Shown here piece after piece: positions 5,709 to 7,965 of a stretch of 7,965 bases of DNA. The notes under the pieces are model-generated. The model saw nothing but the letters and a program-made list of their open reading frames with translations. It did not search any database and had not been told where the DNA came from. Position 1 is the stretch's first letter, and every line of letters begins with the position of its first letter. The DNA is from Ilumatobacteraceae bacterium. Its GTDB lineage: Bacteria; Actinomycetota; Acidimicrobiia; Acidimicrobiales; Ilumatobacteraceae. Location of the stretch: positions 1 to 7,965 of the forward strand of contig JANQZQ010000027.1 of the NCBI GenBank assembly GCA_030728545.1, written 5' to 3'. The translations under genes and the position numbers were made by a program.

Positions 5709-6266
5709 ATGCCTACCCAATTTCCGCCGTTCGACGGCTCTGCACCAAAACAACAGAAATTTGCCGAACTGCCCGAGATGGGCATCGATGCAACCAAGCG
5801 CTACACCGCCACGATGAACACCTCGCTCGGTGAGTTGGTGATGTCGCTTGACCCGATTGCCGCCCCACGCACCGTGAACAACTTCGTGTTTTTGGCGTTG
5901 AATCACTATTACGACGGCGTCATCTTTCATCGCATCATCAAAAATTTCATGTGCCAAGGTGGCGATCCGCAAGGCACCGGCACCGGTGGCCCGGGTTACA
6001 AATTTGGCGACGAATTGCCAAAACCCAACCAATACAAAGTTGGCTCGTTGGCGATGGCCAATGCCGGCCCCAATACGAACGGGTCGCAGTTCTTTATCGT
6101 CAGCGGGCCTGATGGGTGTCGCTTGCCGCCGCAGTATTCACTGTTCGGTCAGGTCGTGAAGGGGTTGGACGTGCTGGAAAAGATGCAAAGCGTTGCTACC
6201 GGCCCCGGAGATCGCCCCGAAACACCAGTGGTGATCAACTCGGTCGTCATTACCGTCGCCGAGTAG
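5709..6266 (+). CDS. Cyclophilin-type peptidyl-prolyl cis-trans isomerase
   Basis: 185 aa. It speeds cis-trans isomerisation of X-Pro bonds in folding proteins. No signal peptide or lipobox is seen, so it is predicted cytoplasmic. After a 31-residue N-terminal extension rich in Pro, Lys and Phe, the cyclophilin domain starts at YTATMNTSLGEL (32-43). Core motifs: TVNNFVFLALNHYYDGVIFHR (55-75) with catalytic Arg75, FMCQGGDPQGTGTGGPGYKF (80-99) with Phe80 and Gln83, SLAMANAGPNTNGSQFFI (113-130) with Gln127 and Phe129, and SLFGQVVKGLDVLEKM (144-159). All usual catalytic-site positions are present except that the tryptophan that gives cyclosporin sensitivity in human CypA is not recognisable in the PPQYSLFG segment, as in many bacterial members. 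ycaQ begins 10 bases after its stop, so the two are probably cotranscribed. Confidence 0.94.
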   Translation: MPTQFPPFDGSAPKQQKFAELPEMGIDATKRYTATMNTSLGELVMSLDPIAAPRTVNNFVFLALNHYYDGVIFHRIIKNFMCQGGDPQGTGTGGPGYKFGDELPKPNQYKVGSLAMANAGPNTNGSQFFIVSGPDGCRLPPQYSLFGQVVKGLDVLEKMQSVATGPGDRPETPVVINSVVITVAE

Positions 6267-6276
6267 TTCATCTTCG

Positions 6277-7488
6277 ATGCCGAAACGGCTCGAGAAGATA
6301 AACATTGTTGAAGCACGTCGGCTTGCGCTGGTAGCACAGGGCTTTGATGTTCAACGCGCGAATTCCGTATCGTCGGTAACAGATGCGGTCACACTCATCA
6401 GAAAACTCGGTGTGATTCAAATCGATTCAGTGAATGTGCTCGTGCGTAGTCAGGAATTGCCGCTGTTCGCACGGCTCGGTGACCACGATCGGAACGCCAT
6501 TCCCAAGGCCACCGCACGGGGCAAGATTTTTGAATACTGGGGTCACGAGGCGTCTCATCTACCCATTGAGCTTCAGCCGCTCTTTCGCTGGAAGATGGAT
6601 GCCGCACGCACTGGCAAGGCCACACATTGGGGTCTCACCAGTTTTTACAACGACAACAAGGCCTACGTACAACGAATACTGAAACACATCGAAAAGAGTG
6701 GCCCGGTGACAGCTCGAGCGCTGAGCACGCGTACGAAGAAAGGCGGCACGTGGTGGGACTGGGACGAAGCAAAGACGGCACTTGAGTATTTGTTTCTTAC
6801 CGGTCAGTTGATGTCGCGTGGGCGAGGCTCTGACTTTGCTCGTGTTTACGACACGCCAGATCGCGTGTTGCCCTCGCGAATATTGAATTCTCCAACACCA
6901 ACAGAGCGCGAAGCCCGCCGACAGTTGCTGGTGCGTGCAGCAGTTGCACAAGGGATCGCCACTGCCGATGACTTGGCCGACTATTACCGTCAGCGACTTT
7001 CCACCGTAAGACCACTCATCACCGAACTAGTGGAAGATGGTGTGCTGTATGAAGTTGCAGTCGAGGGCTGGCGCGAAAAAGCGTTCATTCATCGCAACGC
7101 CAAGTTGCTAAAGCGACGATCAGTCACGGCCTTGCTGTCCCCGTTCGATTCGCTCGTGTGGTGTCGACCACGCAACGAACGCCTCTTTGACTTTCACTAT
7201 CGCATCGAGATCTACACCCCCAAACCGAAGCGGCGATTCGGCTACTACGTGCTGCCGATCCTGAGTGGTGAGGCACTGGTCGGTCGTCTTGATATGAAAG
7301 CAGACCGCGAAAACGGCACACTGCGTATCGAGGGCGCTTATTTGGAGCACGGCGTCAAGGCAGCAAGTGTGGTTGCGCCAGTAGCACGCGAAGTGGGAAT
7401 GATGGCGAAATGGTTGGGGCTGGAGCACACGTTCGTAGGTGTGCGAGGTGATTTCTCTCGCCCCTTACGCATAGCGTTGCAGTCGTGA
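6277..7488 (+). CDS. ycaQ: YcaQ/AlkZ-family winged-helix DNA glycosylase
   Basis: 403 aa, the normal length for this family (HTH_42, COG3214). Members are tandem winged-helix glycosylases that excise bulky N-alkylated bases and unhook interstrand crosslinks. Seen: N-terminal helices EARRLALVAQGF (12-23), the catalytic region LGVIQIDSVNVLVRSQELPL (44-63), FEYWGHEASHLP (85-96), GGTWWDWDEAKTALEYLF (156-173), RGFDFARVYD-like RGSDFARVYD (183-192), LLSPFDSLVWCRPRNERLF (286-304) and YRIEIYTPKPKRRFGYYVLP (308-327). The Q48-I49-D50 triad is the QxD form known for YcaQ-type enzymes rather than the QxQ of Streptomyces AlkZ. The ATG at 6277 has no clear Shine-Dalgarno. Its TGA overlaps the next gene's GTG. 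Older databases call such proteins winged-helix DNA-binding proteins; the precise lesion is not readable from sequence. Confidence 0.92.
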   Translation: MPKRLEKINIVEARRLALVAQGFDVQRANSVSSVTDAVTLIRKLGVIQIDSVNVLVRSQELPLFARLGDHDRNAIPKATARGKIFEYWGHEASHLPIELQPLFRWKMDAARTGKATHWGLTSFYNDNKAYVQRILKHIEKSGPVTARALSTRTKKGGTWWDWDEAKTALEYLFLTGQLMSRGRGSDFARVYDTPDRVLPSRILNSPTPTEREARRQLLVRAAVAQGIATADDLADYYRQRLSTVRPLITELVEDGVLYEVAVEGWREKAFIHRNAKLLKRRSVTALLSPFDSLVWCRPRNERLFDFHYRIEIYTPKPKRRFGYYVLPILSGEALVGRLDMKADRENGTLRIEGAYLEHGVKAASVVAPVAREVGMMAKWLGLEHTFVGVRGDFSRPLRIALQS

Positions 7489-7965
7489 CTCCGCTTATCG
7501 CCGTAGCCGGCCGCACGGGCGCGCCAAGCAAGGTGTCGCGTGACGAGGTGGCTTTTGCTGGCAAGCGGTACTTGAATTCGATTCTGCGTGCCGGTGGCGA
7601 GCCGGTCGTCATAGCGCCACAAACGTTTTCGGGCACAGGTGCGCAAGATTTGTTATCGCGTTTTGACGCGTTGCTGTTGATGGGTGGGCCTGATGTCGAC
7701 CCAATGATGTACGGCCAAACTGCTTCGTCGCAGGTGTATGGCGTGTCACCCCAACAAGATCAATTTGAAGTGGCAATGCTGCAAGGAGCTCTGGCCAACC
7801 AGTTGCCTGTGTTGGCTGTATGTCGTGGCATGCAGTTAGCCAACGTGGTGCTTGGTGGCACGCTCGTACAACATTTGGCTGATTTGCCAAACGCTGCAAC
7901 CTTGGTCGCACATGCGCCTGGCGAATTTCCAGTTGGTGCTGAGTTCGTTGTGCACGATGTAGAGC
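7485..7965 (+). CDS. Peptidase C26 / gamma-glutamyl-GABA hydrolase-like class I amidotransferase, C-terminus cut by window edge
   Basis: 160 complete codons; the rest lies past base 7965. The class I glutamine-amidotransferase fold is clear: IAVAGR (5-10), KRYLNSILRAGGEPVVIAP (27-45), DALLLMGGPDVDPMMYG (61-77) with the GG of the oxyanion loop, and VLAVCRGMQLANVVLGGTL (109-127), where Cys113 is the predicted nucleophile. The catalytic His-Glu pair would be beyond the edge. PuuD-like members hydrolyse gamma-glutamyl amides such as gamma-glutamyl-GABA in putrescine breakdown; others cut related gamma-glutamyl bonds, so the substrate is open. No partner synthetase is in view. GTG at 7485 shares 4 bases (GTGA) with the ycaQ stop, which implies coupled translation. 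Confidence 0.9.
   Translation, partial: MTPLIAVAGRTGAPSKVSRDEVAFAGKRYLNSILRAGGEPVVIAPQTFSGTGAQDLLSRFDALLLMGGPDVDPMMYGQTASSQVYGVSPQQDQFEVAMLQGALANQLPVLAVCRGMQLANVVLGGTLVQHLADLPNAATLVAHAPGEFPVGAEFVVHDVE

Overview
The window is a compact, moderately GC-rich bacterial chromosome segment. It looks like an actinobacterium (Actinomycetota), possibly class Acidimicrobiia. The reasons are the actinobacterial-type Bax-inhibitor-1/YccA membrane protein, a short sigma-70 protein very similar to principal sigma factors, GTG starts, tight 4-base gene overlaps and several starts with no Shine-Dalgarno site. The taxonomic call is inference from protein flavour, not from a marker gene. No tRNA, rRNA, insertion sequence, CRISPR array or phage gene was seen. 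Coding density is about 95% and the longest gap without a gene is 204 bases (3956-4159).

Left half (1-3955), minus strand, read right to left: a sigma-70 factor with regions 1.2 to 4.2, then 12 bases later a PfkB-type kinase, then with a 4-base overlap pseudouridine-5'-phosphate glycosidase. These three look like one operon. Kinase plus glycosidase form the two-step pseudouridine salvage route (pseudouridine to its 5'-phosphate, then to uracil and ribose 5-phosphate). After a 102-base gap comes an iron-sulfur bacterial cryptochrome/(6-4)-photolyase-type protein, cut by the left edge of the window.

Right half (4160-7965), plus strand, divergent from the sigma factor: a seven-helix Bax inhibitor-1/YccA-family membrane protein, DNA-3-methyladenine glycosylase I (tag), a cytoplasmic cyclophilin-type peptidyl-prolyl isomerase, a YcaQ/AlkZ-family winged-helix DNA glycosylase, and a class I glutamine-amidotransferase-like C26 hydrolase cut by the right edge. 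A previously easy-to-miss 37-codon minus-strand ORF lies between tag and the isomerase and overlaps the end of tag.

The gene content is mostly housekeeping; no wholly new multi-gene defence or mobile system was found. The points most worth a second look are regulatory. Four starts that head presumed transcription units each have a TANNNT hexamer exactly 7-8 bases upstream, as expected for leaderless mRNAs. The tag start codon sits in the tip of a perfect hairpin just after the upstream stop codon. The sigma-factor leader carries two perfect palindromic elements. Three DNA-repair enzymes for different lesions (photoproducts, alkylated bases, bulky or crosslinked bases) lie within 7.5 kb.
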